Shown here piece after piece: positions 34,697 through 44,600 of a DNA stretch of 64,000 nt (positions are counted from its first letter, which is position 1; every line of letters starts with the position of its first letter). Where the stretch lies: NCBI RefSeq assembly GCF_029968035.1, contig NZ_JASCIQ010000007.1, positions 124,001 through 188,000 on the forward strand. Reading direction: 5' to 3'. Origin of the DNA: Streptomyces cavernicola (lineage in GTDB: Bacteria > Actinomycetota > Actinomycetes > Streptomycetales > Streptomycetaceae). The notes under the pieces are model-generated. The model did no database searches. It had not been told where the DNA came from and worked only from the letters and a program-made list of their open reading frames with translations. Position numbers and translations under genes: made by a program.

Positions 34697-36370
34697 TCAG
34701 CCGGCCTTGATGATCTGGGCGGAGTCGCCCAGGGACGCGCCGGCGATCAGTCCCGCGCCCACGAGGTTGAGTTCCTCGTCGGCCCGCGGACCGCGCAGGC
34801 GCCGGTAGCAGACGCGGACGGCGAGGGCGCCGAGCACCAGCCAGCAGGCGTGCGGGGTGAGGATGAGGAGGCCGGTGGCGAGCATGACGCCCAACTGCCG
34901 CCTCGTCCCGCCGAGGAGTTGGATGAGCGCACCGGGCACGGCCCAGATCAGCAGGGTGCGCAGCACGTCCGGGGAGTCGAGGCCGCTCTTGACGGTGTCG
35001 GCGTACACCTTGGCGACCGGCGGGATGAGGCCCTGGCGGAAGTACGACTGCCAGAGGACGGCGACCACGACGAGGGCGGCGGCGAAGCCGATCAGGGCGG
35101 CCCGGAACTGTTCGCGCCTGCCCTCCCGCTCGAACGGGTCCCAGGGCTGGTGCTCACGCCTGAGCAGCCAGCCGGCCTTGAGGTCGTACCCCATGTCGGC
35201 GAAGGCGGGGCCGGTCGCCGAGACGTATCCGACGAGCAGCGCGAGCGGTACGGACGGGATGCCGATGAGCAGGCCGAGCACGAGGAAGATCAGGGTGACC
35301 GCGAAGGACGGGAACCAGCCGGACTGCATGGCGGCGAGGCCCACGATCAGCTCGTGCACAAGAGCGGCGAACGCGGCGAACAGCACCCAGCCGACCAGGG
35401 TGCCCGGACTCATGTCGTCGTAGAGGCCGCCGACGAGCGACAGGACCACCGCGCCGGCGGTGAACAGGGCGTAGCCGCGCAGCAGGGTACGGCGCAGCGC
35501 GCGCTCGTCGACGGTGACGGCGGCCGTGGGGTCGACCGGGGGCCGGGCGTCCTCGACCTGGTCCTGCACCCGCTCCTGCACCCCGGCCGTACGGTCGGCG
35601 CGGCGGCGCAACAGCATCACCGTGGCCTGGCCGAGGGCGACGACGCCGGCGCCGACCATCACGCCGTGCGGCACGTAGCCCGCGCCTATGTCGGTGTGGA
35701 ACACATCGGGGCTGAACTCCCGTACGCCGAGGCCGATTCCGAACATGGCGAGTGCCCACACATTGCCGAGGAACGCGACGCCTGCGGCGGAGAACGGCAG
35801 GCTGAGCAGGGTGCCGCCGATGCCGATCAGGGTGCCCGCGCCCAGGACGAGGGCGCGCTTGCCGCCCTTGTCGCCGGCCTTGATGGTCTCGGCGGCGGCG
35901 GTGCCGGGCGGCCAGGCGGCGGTGGCGGGGAGCAGCCGGGAGCCGAAGGCCCGGTAGAGCACCCACGCGTCGACGACCAGGCCGATGAAGGAGCCGGTCA
36001 GCATGGGCCAGACGAGGTCATGGCGTCCGAACACATAGGGCACGGCCACAGAGGTGAGCAGCGCGTTGGCCGAGGCGAAGGTGGCCGCCGAGATGGCGGA
36101 CTGGGCCAGGTTCTGCCGGTGGACCGAGCGCATCCGGCGCAGTCTGGCCAGCGGGATCCGGCCGACGAGCATGGCGATCAGGGCGCCCACGACCGAGGTG
36201 TTGGCGGAGATGCCGAGCTTGGCGACGAGGTCCGCGCCGATCACGGCGCCGACGACGGAGAGCGCGGCGAGCAGGACGAAGAGGAAGGGCTCGCGGACCC
36301 GCGGGTGGTGGGCCGGCTCCTCGGCCGGCGTGGGCGGGTGCGCGTGGGGTGGTGCGGAGGTGTGGGACAC
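34697..36370 (-). CDS. OPT/YSL-family oligopeptide transporter
   Basis: About 557 residues with some 13-15 hydrophobic segments. The OPT family start (PFLFVLLAALSVVGAVIGA), NTSVVGALIAMLVGRIPLA, AAWPPGTAAAETI and the second repeat around GYVSATGPAFADMGYDLKAG are seen. OPT carriers take up small peptides or metal chelates by proton symport. GTG at 36370 is preferred (AAGGGG 8 bases upstream); an open frame extends to 36427. First gene of the OPT-M29-S33 operon; an IclR regulator lies upstream in the same direction. Confidence 0.85.
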   Translation of the reverse strand: MSHTSAPPHAHPPTPAEEPAHHPRVREPFLFVLLAALSVVGAVIGADLVAKLGISANTSVVGALIAMLVGRIPLARLRRMRSVHRQNLAQSAISAATFASANALLTSVAVPYVFGRHDLVWPMLTGSFIGLVVDAWVLYRAFGSRLLPATAAWPPGTAAAETIKAGDKGGKRALVLGAGTLIGIGGTLLSLPFSAAGVAFLGNVWALAMFGIGLGVREFSPDVFHTDIGAGYVPHGVMVGAGVVALGQATVMLLRRRADRTAGVQERVQDQVEDARPPVDPTAAVTVDERALRRTLLRGYALFTAGAVVLSLVGGLYDDMSPGTLVGWVLFAAFAALVHELIVGLAAMQSGWFPSFAVTLIFLVLGLLIGIPSVPLALLVGYVSATGPAFADMGYDLKAGWLLRREHQPWDPFEREGRREQFRAALIGFAAALVVVAVLWQSYFRQGLIPPVAKVYADTVKSGLDSPDVLRTLLIWAVPGALIQLLGGTRRQLGVMLATGLLILTPHACWLVLGALAVRVCYRRLRGPRADEELNLVGAGLIAGASLGDSAQIIKAG

Positions 36371-36616
36371 GGGGGACACCCCTTGGGTGAGCGGGCCGGT
36401 CGCGCCGGGGAACGCGACGGGCGGCACGGTGGGGAGGCTTGGGGCCTGCTGAACGGGAGAAAAGAGGACGGGAGGGGCAGGGAGGGACAGGGGCCGGCGC
36501 GAGGGCCGGGTGCGGAGGGCCGTGCCGTACGGAAGTGGAGCACAGGCGGGCTGTCGGGGGGGGCGGCACGGTGCCGGTCAGCGGGGAGAACCGAGCGGCT
36601 CGGTGGTGCAGGCCGG

Positions 36617-36661
36617 GCGGGTCAGGCGGGTCAGGCGGGTCAGGCGGGTCAGGCGGGTCAG
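36617..36661 (+). repeat. Five tandem 9-bp repeats at the iclR stop codon
   Basis: GCGGGTCAG is repeated five times without error. The minus-strand TGA of the iclR gene (36658-36660) is formed inside the last copy. Likely slippage-made; no function visible. Confidence 0.85.
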
Positions 36662-37443
36662 CCGCCGAACGCTGTCGTCGCCTCCGCGGCCGCGGTGGTG
36701 ACGAGCTCGGTGAGCCGGTCGGCCGAGGCGGTGATCCGGTGGGCCGGGCCGATGACCGTCAGGGACGCGGCGATCGTGCCGGCCTGGAAGACAGGTGCGG
36801 ACACGGCGGCCACGGCCTCGTCGTACTCGCCGCGGCTGAAGCTGAAGCCGCGTTCGCGCACTTCGGCGTAGCGGGCGAGGAGGGTGTCGAGGTCGGTGAC
36901 GGTGTGCTCGTTGAAGCGCTGGAGCGGGGTGGCTCCGAAGGTCTGCCGGATCTCCGCCTCGGGGTAGTGGGCGAAGATCGCGTGGCCGGAGGCTCCGGCG
37001 TGGCCGGGGATGAGGGCGCCCACGATCGCGGTGTAGCGGACCGGTCCGGTGCCGTCGACCGCTGCGGCACAGCGGTAGCCGCCGCCGTTCGGGACGTTGA
37101 GGACGACGCTCTCGCCCGTCTCGCCGAGCAGCCGGGCCAGGATCGGCCGGGCCAGGGAGGGCAGTACGCCGCTGTGCTCGCCGACGCGGGCGAGCCGGTG
37201 CACGGACGGGCCGAGGCGGTAGCGCCGCGTGTCCGGGTCGCAGGTGAGGAAGCCGCGCACGGTGAGCGTGGTCAGCAGCCGCTGCGCGACCGCCTTGTCC
37301 CAGCCGTGGTGGCGGGCGATCTCGCTGACGCCCCACTCGGGCCGCCGCTCGGTGAACGACAGCAGGGCGACCAGGGCGCGGTCGGCGCTCTGCAGCACTC
37401 CGCGTGGCGTTTCGGCCTGCGGTTCGGCAGTCGACTCGGCCAT
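36658..37443 (-). CDS. IclR-family transcriptional regulator
   Basis: 261 residues. N-terminal winged helix (VLQSADRALVALLSFTERRPEWGV, SEIARHHGWDKAVAQRLLTT, LTVRGFLTCDP) and C-terminal IclR effector domain (GAYRCAAAVDG-like region, PGHAGASGHAIFAHYPE, RGFSFSRGEYDEAVAAVSAP). ATG at 37443 with GAGGG 6 bases upstream. Likely controls the OPT peptide operon just downstream. Effector unknown. Confidence 0.92.
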   Translation of the reverse strand: MAESTAEPQAETPRGVLQSADRALVALLSFTERRPEWGVSEIARHHGWDKAVAQRLLTTLTVRGFLTCDPDTRRYRLGPSVHRLARVGEHSGVLPSLARPILARLLGETGESVVLNVPNGGGYRCAAAVDGTGPVRYTAIVGALIPGHAGASGHAIFAHYPEAEIRQTFGATPLQRFNEHTVTDLDTLLARYAEVRERGFSFSRGEYDEAVAAVSAPVFQAGTIAASLTVIGPAHRITASADRLTELVTTAAAEATTAFGG

Positions 37444-37730
37444 GGCATCCCTCGATCTTTCGGTGGCTCGCACCGGGCGGCCGATCGACCTTCCGGTGCG
37501 CTCAGCGCTACGGCGTTGCGCTGAGCGGCCAGAACTATCGGCTCGACCCTGCGGGGGTGTCAAGGGTTACGCGGCAGTCATTTTCGTCCGGCACCGACGA
37601 CGACGGAGAGTGCCGTGAACGCACCGAAGGCCGCTGCATTCCAGCCCGCCGCCACTCCGACCGGCGCCGCCGACGGGAACCACGACGCCCTCGTCATGAG
37701 CTGCGCGGCTCTGGGCCGGAGGCGGTCCTG

Positions 37731-37868
37731 ACGGAGCCCCTGGGCGAGGCAAGGCACTCCCTCCCCATCGGCGAACTGCTGCGCACAGCCTTCGACGACG
37801 CCATCGCCGCCGGCCGAAAAAACGGCACGGACGACTGGGCGGCCATAGCCGAACAGCAGCCACGATGA
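37731..37868 (+). pseudogene. C-terminal remnant of a 3-hydroxyisobutyrate-dehydrogenase-like gene
   Basis: The last about 45 codons encode SLPIGELLRTAFDDAIAAGR and GTDDWAAIAEQQPR, which match the C-terminal helix region of NAD-dependent 3-hydroxyisobutyrate/6-phosphogluconate-type dehydrogenases. The Rossmann domain and the rest are absent upstream, so only a tail is left. It lies between iclR and tRNA-Pro. Confidence 0.7.
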
Positions 37869-37882
37869 CGATCGACCAGTGA

Positions 37883-37940
37883 ATCTGGACCTTGCAGATT
37901 GGACCCTGCAGATCTGGACCGCGCAGATCGGGACCGTGCG
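37883..37940 (+). repeat. Four imperfect 14-15-bp tandem repeats
   Basis: ATCTGGACCTTGCAG, ATTGGACCCTGCAG, ATCTGGACCGCGCAG and ATCGGGACCGTGCG lie head to tail. Function unknown; located just after the dehydrogenase remnant and before the tRNA terminator. Confidence 0.8.
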
Positions 37941-38006
37941 ACGTCGAGAGCACGATCAAGGACGCCGGTCCCCAACTCGACGGCTGCGGATCCCCGAGAA
38001 TGACCA

Positions 38007-38040
38007 AGGGCCGGTTTCGGATTTCTCCGAAACCGGCCCT
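38007..38040 (-). terminator. Terminator of the second tRNA-Pro
   Basis: AGGGCCGGTTTCGGA (38007-38021), loop TTTC and TCCGAAACCGGCCCT (38026-38040) form a perfect 15-bp stem 20 bases past the tRNA 3' end. Confidence 0.9.
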
Positions 38041-38059
38041 GATCTGCGACTCTTACAAG

Positions 38060-38133
<74 letters not shown>

Positions 38134-38276
38134 TTGCCCGTTGTGACCTGGGGTTTCCCCCGGCCGAACGTGCACGGAAACAATACCGCACTCCGACGGG
38201 TGGTCGTGAACCCGTTTCCGGAGGCGTACGGAGCGTCATGTCCGGATCTCGACCGGCGCACCGCCCACGCCCATTG

Positions 38277-38296
38277 ACCTCAAGCTCACTTGAGGT
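38277..38296 (+). promoter_or_regulatory. SoxR/MerR-type operator within a long-spacer promoter
   Basis: ACCTCAAGCTCACTTGAGGT has perfect 7-bp arms and differs from the classical SoxR box (CCTCAAGTTAACTTGAGG) only in the central bases. It overlaps a good -35 (TTGACC, 38274-38279). A -10-like CACGCT (38299-38304) follows after a 19-bp spacer, the over-long spacing that MerR-family activators need. The ATG at 38312 is 7 bases after it, so the message may be leaderless. The regulator itself is not in this window. Confidence 0.8.
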
Positions 38297-38311
38297 TGCA
38301 CGCTTCGTCTC

Positions 38312-39046
38312 ATGACGACGACCGCGACCACGACCACCACACCCCGAGGCCCCGCGTACGGGTACGCCGACCTCGGCCGGCTCATGTCCCTGATGAGCGG
38401 CGACGAGAAGCACGGGCCCGCCGCCACCTCCACCCTCGACGCGCTCTGGGTGCTCTACGACCGTGTGCTGCGCGTCTCCCCCGGCGCCGTCGACGCACCC
38501 GACCGGGACCGGTTCCTGCTCTCCAAGGGGCACGGGCCGATGGCGTACTACGCGGTGCTCGCCGCGAAGGGCTTCCTGCCCGTTGACGTGCTGCCCGGGT
38601 TCGGGTCGTACGAGTCTCCGCTCGGGCACCACCCGGACCGGGTGCTGGTGCCGGGTGTGGAGATCGGGAGCGGGTCGCTCGGGCACGGACTGCCGCTCGC
38701 CGTCGGCACGGCGCTCGGGCTGCGTGCGCAGGGGCTGACCGATCCGGCGGTGTGGGTGCTGGTCGGCGACGCCGAGCTGGACGAGGGCAGCAACCACGAG
38801 GCCATCGCGTACGCCGGTCCCGCCGGGCTCGACCGGCTGCACGTCCTGGTGATCGACAACTCCTCGGCCAGCCACGCCAGGCCCGGCGGGCTCGCGGCGC
38901 GCTTCGCGGCAGCCGGCTGGTCGACGGTGACCGTCGACGGCCGCGACCACGAGGCCCTGCACGCCGCCTACACCGCCGCGCACCCGGGACGACCGCACGC
39001 CGTGATCGCCCGGGTCGAGCCGAAGAACCCGGCCGAGGCGCGCTGA
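38312..39046 (+). CDS. Transketolase N-terminal subunit
   Basis: 244 residues, the thiamine-diphosphate-binding half of a split transketolase: RDRFLLSKGHGPMAYYAVLA, GSLGHGLPLAVGTALGLRAQ, and the TPP motif VGDAELDEGSNHEAI (GDG-type, here GDA) ending in IDNSSASHA. The partner half follows 90 bp downstream. Two-gene transketolases are shorter than the housekeeping tkt (about 700 aa) and often have special roles. Expression from a SoxR-type promoter suggests induction by redox-active compounds, supplying pentose-phosphate flux or a specialised ketol transfer. Confidence 0.9.
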   Translation: MTTTATTTTTPRGPAYGYADLGRLMSLMSGDEKHGPAATSTLDALWVLYDRVLRVSPGAVDAPDRDRFLLSKGHGPMAYYAVLAAKGFLPVDVLPGFGSYESPLGHHPDRVLVPGVEIGSGSLGHGLPLAVGTALGLRAQGLTDPAVWVLVGDAELDEGSNHEAIAYAGPAGLDRLHVLVIDNSSASHARPGGLAARFAAAGWSTVTVDGRDHEALHAAYTAAHPGRPHAVIARVEPKNPAEAR

Positions 39047-39136
39047 CGCTCGCGTCGGACCCGCCGCTGGACCTCCGCCCACCCTTCGCCCGACCTCCGC
39101 CCAACCTCCGCCCGCCCCAAGCCACTTCAGGGACTG

Positions 39137-40051
39137 ATGACCATGGACTCCATGCGCGACCGCTTCGCCAGGACCATCACCGAACTGCTCGACGAGGACC
39201 CCCGGCTCGCGCTCGTGCTCGCCGAGATCAGCCGGGACCGGCTCACGGAGGCCGAGCGACGGCACCCGGACCGGGTGATCAACGTCGGCATCCGCGAGCA
39301 GTTGCTCGTCGGCGCCGGGGCCGGGCTCGCCCTGACCGGGCTGCGGCCGGTCGTGCACACCTTCGCCTCCTTCCTCGTCGAGCGGCCCTTCGAGCAGGTC
39401 AAGTTGGACTTCGGGCATCAGGGCGTCGGCGGCGTGCTGGTGAGCGCGGGCGGCTCGTACGACTGGCCCGCCGGCGGGTTCACGCACATGGCGCCCGGCG
39501 ACGTGGCGCTGCTCGACACCCTCGACGGCTGGACCGTGCACGTGCCGGGCCACGCGGACGAGGCCGGGGCCCTGCTGCGGCACGCGGTCGCCGCCGGGGA
39601 CGACAAGGTGTACGTACGCCTGTCGGAGCAGGCCAACCGGGACGGGCTGGACGTGGACGGGGCACGCATGCTCACCCTGCGCGAAGGGCGCGACGGGGTG
39701 GTGGTCGCCGTCGGGCCGATGCTCGACAGTGTGCTCGCGGCGGTCGAGGGGCTCGACGTGACCGTCCTCTACGCGACGACCGTGCGGCCCTTCGACGGCG
39801 AGGCCCTGCGCCGGGCGGCCGGGGACCGGCCCGATGTGGTGATCGTCGAGCCGTATCTCGCCGGGACGTCCACGGCCGCCGCGAACGAGGCCCTGCAGTC
39901 CGTGCCGCACCGGGTGCTCGGGCTCGGGGTCGGCCGGCGTGAGCTGCGGCGCTACGGCGACATGGCCGAGCACCTGAGCGCGCAGGGCCTCGACCCGGCC
40001 TCCCTGCGGGCCCGCATCACCGGGTTCCTGCCGACCCCCGCAACCGCCTGA
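39137..40051 (+). CDS. Transketolase C-terminal subunit
   Basis: 304 residues. Pyrimidine-binding and C-terminal domains of transketolase: HPDRVINVGIREQLLVGAGA with the TPP-activating Glu, GLRPVVHTFASFLVERPFEQ, GFTHMAPGDVALLDTLDGW, and the C-terminal domain from about 185 (VVAVGPMLDSVLAAV). Forms a heterotetramer with the upstream subunit in known split enzymes. Same operon, behind the SoxR-type box. Confidence 0.9.
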   Translation: MTMDSMRDRFARTITELLDEDPRLALVLAEISRDRLTEAERRHPDRVINVGIREQLLVGAGAGLALTGLRPVVHTFASFLVERPFEQVKLDFGHQGVGGVLVSAGGSYDWPAGGFTHMAPGDVALLDTLDGWTVHVPGHADEAGALLRHAVAAGDDKVYVRLSEQANRDGLDVDGARMLTLREGRDGVVVAVGPMLDSVLAAVEGLDVTVLYATTVRPFDGEALRRAAGDRPDVVIVEPYLAGTSTAAANEALQSVPHRVLGLGVGRRELRRYGDMAEHLSAQGLDPASLRARITGFLPTPATA

Positions 40052-40101
40052 ACCCGCCACGGCGAGTCGCGGTGCGGTGCAGGGCGCGCGGCCGCCTCGC
40101 C

Positions 40102-40473
40102 TCACTCCGGTCTGGGCACGCCCAACTCCGGGTACTGCGCGACGAGTTGGGGAGGAGCCGCCTGGCGCCAGGAGTCCGCGAGGATGTCGCGGAGTTCGTC
40201 CACGTCCTCCAGCTGGGCGATGCGGGCGCGGACCCAGGCGAACTGGGCCTCGTGGTCCGCGATCCAGAACTTGCGGGGCTCCGCGAGGACCAGCTCGTCC
40301 CGCTCCTCCTTCGGGCAGCGGACGGCGATCGACGTCTCGTCCTCGGGGAGCGTCGCGAACATCTTGCCCGCCACCCGGAAGGTGGGCATGGACCAGGCGA
40401 TCTTCTCGGTGGTCTGCGGCAGCGCAAGGGCTGCCGCTCGGACGTCTTCGGAGGTCAAGGACTGTGCGGCCAT
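40102..40473 (-). CDS. MmcQ/YjbR family protein
   Basis: 123 residues with the CyaY-like YjbR fold pattern: VRAAALALPQTTEKIAWSMP, FRVAGKMFATLPED, PKEERDELVLAEPRKFW. Family called DNA-binding on structural grounds only; role unknown. ATG at 40473 chosen from similarity. Convergent with the transketolase pair. Confidence 0.88.
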   Translation of the reverse strand: MAAQSLTSEDVRAAALALPQTTEKIAWSMPTFRVAGKMFATLPEDETSIAVRCPKEERDELVLAEPRKFWIADHEAQFAWVRARIAQLEDVDELRDILADSWRQAAPPQLVAQYPELGVPRPE

Positions 40474-40555
40474 GCCCCCGACAGTAGGACACGGCACTGA
40501 CAACGGCCCCCGGACGAGGGCCGGTTGCCCCTCCTGACGGCTCGCCGCGCCCGGC

Positions 40556-41485
40556 TCAGACGTGCTTGTCCAGCCACTCCGTCAGGTCGCGCTGGACCTC
40601 GTCGCGGTTGGTCTCGTTGAGGATCTCGTGGCGGGCGCCCTCGTACCCCTTCCAGGTGAGGTCGGTGACGCCGACGTAGCGGAGGTCCTCCAGGAGTTCG
40701 TAGACCAGGGTCATGCGCTGGTTGCAGGGGTCCTCCGTGCCGACCGCGATGTGGATCGGCAGGTCGGCCGGGATGCGGGCGAGGTTGCCCGGGTCGTTGA
40801 TCTTGCGGACGTTGCGGACCCAGTCGAGGGCGAGGCCCGCCGAGAAGGGGAAGCCGCAGCGCTCGTCGGCGACGTACTCGTCCACCTCGGCGGCGTCGCG
40901 GGAGAGCCACTCGAAGCCGGTGCGGTGCTCGTACGGGTCGTTGAAGGAGGCGAAGAGGCGCGGGATGTAGTCGGACAGGGCGGTGCGGCCGCGCTCGGCG
41001 ATCTCGCGCTCCAGGAGGGCCGTGTCCTGCTCGGTCTCGGCGCCGGGCAGCGAGCGGAACGTGCCGGAGAGGATCAGTCCGGCGAGGTCGTCCGCGTACT
41101 CCTGTGCGTAGTCGCGCGCCAGCAGCGAGCCCATGCTGTGGCCGAGGAGGACGAGCGGCACGCCGGGCTGCAGGGCGCGCACCGGGTCGCCGACGGCCTT
41201 CAGGTCGTCCACCATCGCGCGCCAGGAGTCCTCGATGTCCGCGCCGGTGACGCCGTGGCCGCCGGTGCCCTTGGCGGTGGCACCGTGGCCCCGGTGGTCG
41301 GAGGCGATGACGCCGAAGCCGTGGCCGGCGAGGTGGCGGGCGAACCGGTCGTAGCGCAGGCCGTGTTCGGCGGCGCCGTGGGCGATCTGCACCCAGGCGC
41401 GCGGGCGTCCGGTGTCGGGCTGCCAGGTGTAGGTGGCGATCTGCACGCCGTCGCGGGCGGTGGCCATTCCCACGGAGTACGTCAT
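40556..41485 (-). CDS. Alpha/beta hydrolase (monoacylglycerol-lipase-like)
   Basis: 309 residues. HGAAEHGLRYDRFARHLAG (the HG oxyanion region and tight turn of the MGL/lysophospholipase group), VIASDHRGHGATAKGTGGHG, nucleophile elbow LLGHSMGSLLARDYA, acid near GTEDPCNQ and catalytic His in YEGARHEILNE. Predicted intracellular lipase/esterase. AAGGAG 9 bases before ATG at 41485. Divergent from the ThuA gene; the shared region holds a LacI-type palindrome. Confidence 0.88.
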   Translation of the reverse strand: MTYSVGMATARDGVQIATYTWQPDTGRPRAWVQIAHGAAEHGLRYDRFARHLAGHGFGVIASDHRGHGATAKGTGGHGVTGADIEDSWRAMVDDLKAVGDPVRALQPGVPLVLLGHSMGSLLARDYAQEYADDLAGLILSGTFRSLPGAETEQDTALLEREIAERGRTALSDYIPRLFASFNDPYEHRTGFEWLSRDAAEVDEYVADERCGFPFSAGLALDWVRNVRKINDPGNLARIPADLPIHIAVGTEDPCNQRMTLVYELLEDLRYVGVTDLTWKGYEGARHEILNETNRDEVQRDLTEWLDKHV

Positions 41486-41631
41486 CGGGTGCTGCTCCTT
41501 CGCGGTACGGGGCGTCCGGGTCCTCCGGTCGACCCTCCCCCGTACACACCCCCGCACACCAGTCCTGCGCCGGGAACGGACGCCCCATTGACCCCTCGGA
41601 ACCCGTGAACCTACTCTGAACGACGCACTTC

Positions 41632-41645
41632 AGAAAGCGCTTTCT
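41632..41645. promoter_or_regulatory. LacI-type operator before the ThuA/PQQ gene
   Basis: AGAAAGCGCTTTCT is a perfect 14-bp palindrome, 51 bp before the ATG at 41696. The same 14 bases occur at 50841-50854 beside a lacI gene. The centre (AGCGCT) is typical for LacI-family sites. Confidence 0.82.
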
Positions 41646-41695
41646 ATTCTGCCAGGCCACCGCGGTAGTCCATCCCCGAGTCCAGGGAGCGCCCA

Positions 41696-44600
41696 ATGAG
41701 TCATCGCGTACGTGCTGTCCGAAGACCACTGATCACCCTGCTCGCGTTACTGGCGCTGATCCTCGCCCTGGGAGTCTCCTCGGTCCCGACTCCCGCGCAG
41801 GCAGCGCCTTTTCGCGTGCTCGTCTTCTCGAAAGTGACGAACTTCTACCACGACTCCATCCCCGCGGGGATCGACGCGATCAAGAAGCTGGGCGGCGAGC
41901 ACGGCTTCGAGGTGGAGGCGACCGACGACGCGGCCGCGTTCACCGACGCCAACCTCGCCCGCTTCCAGGCCGTGGTGTTCAACAACACCAACTCCACGCC
42001 GGAGAAGGGCGATCTGCTGAACGCCGAGCAGCGCGCCGCCCTGCAGAAGTACATCCGGGGCGGCGGCGGCTGGGTCGGCCTGCACGCGGCGTCGGCGAGT
42101 GAGCGCGACTGGGACTGGTACGAGGGCCTGGTCGGCGCGATCTTCGACAAGCACCCGGCCGTGCAGACGGGCCGGATCAAGGTGCTCGACCAGGCGCACC
42201 CCTCCACCAAGGGCCTGCCCGAGCTCTGGGAGCGCAGCGAGGAGTGGTACAACTGGCGCGCCAATCCGACCGGGAAGGTGCACACGCTCGCGCAGATCAA
42301 GGTGCGCGACGGCATCGACGGCCTGGACGAGGGCGTCGACCACCCGTGGTCGTGGTGCCAGAACTACGACGGCGGCCGGTCCTGGTTCACGGCCGGCGGG
42401 CACGACAAGTCGGCGTTCTCCGAGGAGGGTTTCCTCAAGCATCTGCTCGGCGGCATCGAGTGGGCGGCGGGCGCGAAGCCCGGCGACTGCACGGCGACCA
42501 AGACCGGGGCGTTCCAGCGCACCCCGCTGGCGACCGCCGACCTGGCCGACCCGTTCGAGCTGGCGGTCGCCCCCGACCGGCGGGTGTTCTTCGTCCAGCG
42601 CACCGGCAAGCTGAAGGTCATCGACCAGGAGACGCTGCGGGTCAGCACGGCCCTGGACTTCGACTACACACCGGAGATGACGAGCCAGTCGGACGGCCTG
42701 CTCGGGCTCGCGCTCGACCCGAAGTTCCAGGACAACCACTGGCTGTATCTGCTGCATTCGGACAAGACCGAGAAACAGCTCAACCTGTCGCGGTTCACGG
42801 AGAGCGGCGGCAAGGTCGACATGGCCTCCGAGAAACGCCTGTTGACGATTCCGACGTACCGGAACGAGGGCCGCGCCAATTCGCATATGGCGGGGTCGAT
42901 CGCGTTCAACAAGAAGGGCGATCTGTACGTCGCGACCGGAGACAACACCGACCCGTTCGCCTCGGACGGATTCACGCCGATCGACGAGCGTGAGGGCCGC
43001 AGGGCCTGGGACGCGCAGGGCACCGCGGGCAATACGAATGACCTGCGCGGCAAGATTCTGCGCATCACGCCCAAGGACGACGGGAGTTACTCGGTCCCGG
43101 AGGGCAATCTGTTCGCGCCCGGCACCGAGAAGACCCGTGCCGAGATCTACGCGATGGGCATGCGCAATCCGTTCCGCATCACCACGGACCCGCTGAGCGG
43201 CGCCCTCCTCGTCGCGGACTACGGGCCGGACGCGCGCACCGCCGATCCGGACCGCGGGCCCGAGGGCACGGTCGAGTACAACCGCATCACGAAGGCGGGC
43301 AACTACGGCTGGCCGTACTGCATCGGCAACAACACTCCGTTCAACGACTACGACTTCGCGACGAAGACCTCGGGGGAGAAATTCGACTGCGCGAAGCCGG
43401 TCAACGACTCGCCGAACAACACCGGCCTGAACGAACTCCCGCCCGTACAGCCCGCGTTGGTCTGGTACGCGTATTCCGCCTCGGCCGAGTTCCCCGAGCT
43501 GGGCACCGGGGGCGGCGGCCCGATGAGCGGTCCGGTGTACGACTACGACGCGGACAACAAGTACCGCACGAAATTCCCCGAGGCGTTCGAGGGGAAGTGG
43601 CTGAACTACGAGCTGACCCGGAAGTATTTCAAGTCCTTCTCGATACAGCAGCAGGACCAGACGTTCCAGGACCCGCGCTTCGCGCCGGCGAAGGCGGGGG
43701 ATCTGCATTCCATCAACTCGGTGTTCGAGGACCTGAAGTGGAATCAGCCTTTCGACGCGGACTTCGGCCCTGACGGCGCGCTGTACGTGATCGACTTCGG
43801 GATCGGCAGCGGCACCGGGCGCGGCGGCTCCAACGAGGGCGCCGGCATCTACCGCATCGACTACGTGGGCGACGACCGGCTGCCGGACGCGCGGATCTCC
43901 GCCTCGCCCGACAACGGCCCCGCCCCGCTCACCGTGAAGTTCTCCAGCAAGGGCTCCGGCCTTCCCGACGGCACCCCGGTGACGTACGCCTGGGACTTCG
44001 ACGGGGACGGCGACACCGACTCGACCGAGGCCGAGCCGACGCACACGTACGAGCAGAAGGGCCGGTTCAGCGCCCGCCTGAAGGTGACCGCGCCGAAGGA
44101 GCTGACCGCGCTCGCCGTGCAGGGGGTGACCGTCGGCAACACCCGGCCCGAGGTGACGATCCAGACGCCGGACGACGGCGGGATGTTCTCGTTCGGCGAC
44201 ACCATTCCGTTCACGGTGAAGGTGAAGGACCCGGAGGACGGGCAGATCGACTGCTCGCGGGTCGTCGTGCAGTCGCAGCTGGGGCATGACTCGCATCTGC
44301 ATCCGCTGGACAACCACACCGGCTGCGAAGGCGAGATCGTCACGGATTCCGGTGACAGCCACGGCCCCGGCCAGAACCTGTACTACGGCGTCACCGCGCA
44401 GTACGAGGACAAGGGCGGCTCCGGTGACGTCCCCGCGCTCACCGGGTCGGACGCGCTCACGCTGCGCACCTCGTTCCGGGAGGCCGAGCACTTCACGTCG
44501 ACCGGCGGCGCGCACGGCGGCGCCGAGGTGGCGGCACGCGCGGACGCCTCGGGCGGCAAGCGGCTCGCCGAGATCGAGCACGGCGACTGGGTCCGCTTCG

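Noticed and set aside
37404..37730. Longer open frame running into the dehydrogenase tail
   Set aside because: The part before 37731 is antisense to iclR or low-complexity; only the last about 45 codons resemble a protein family.
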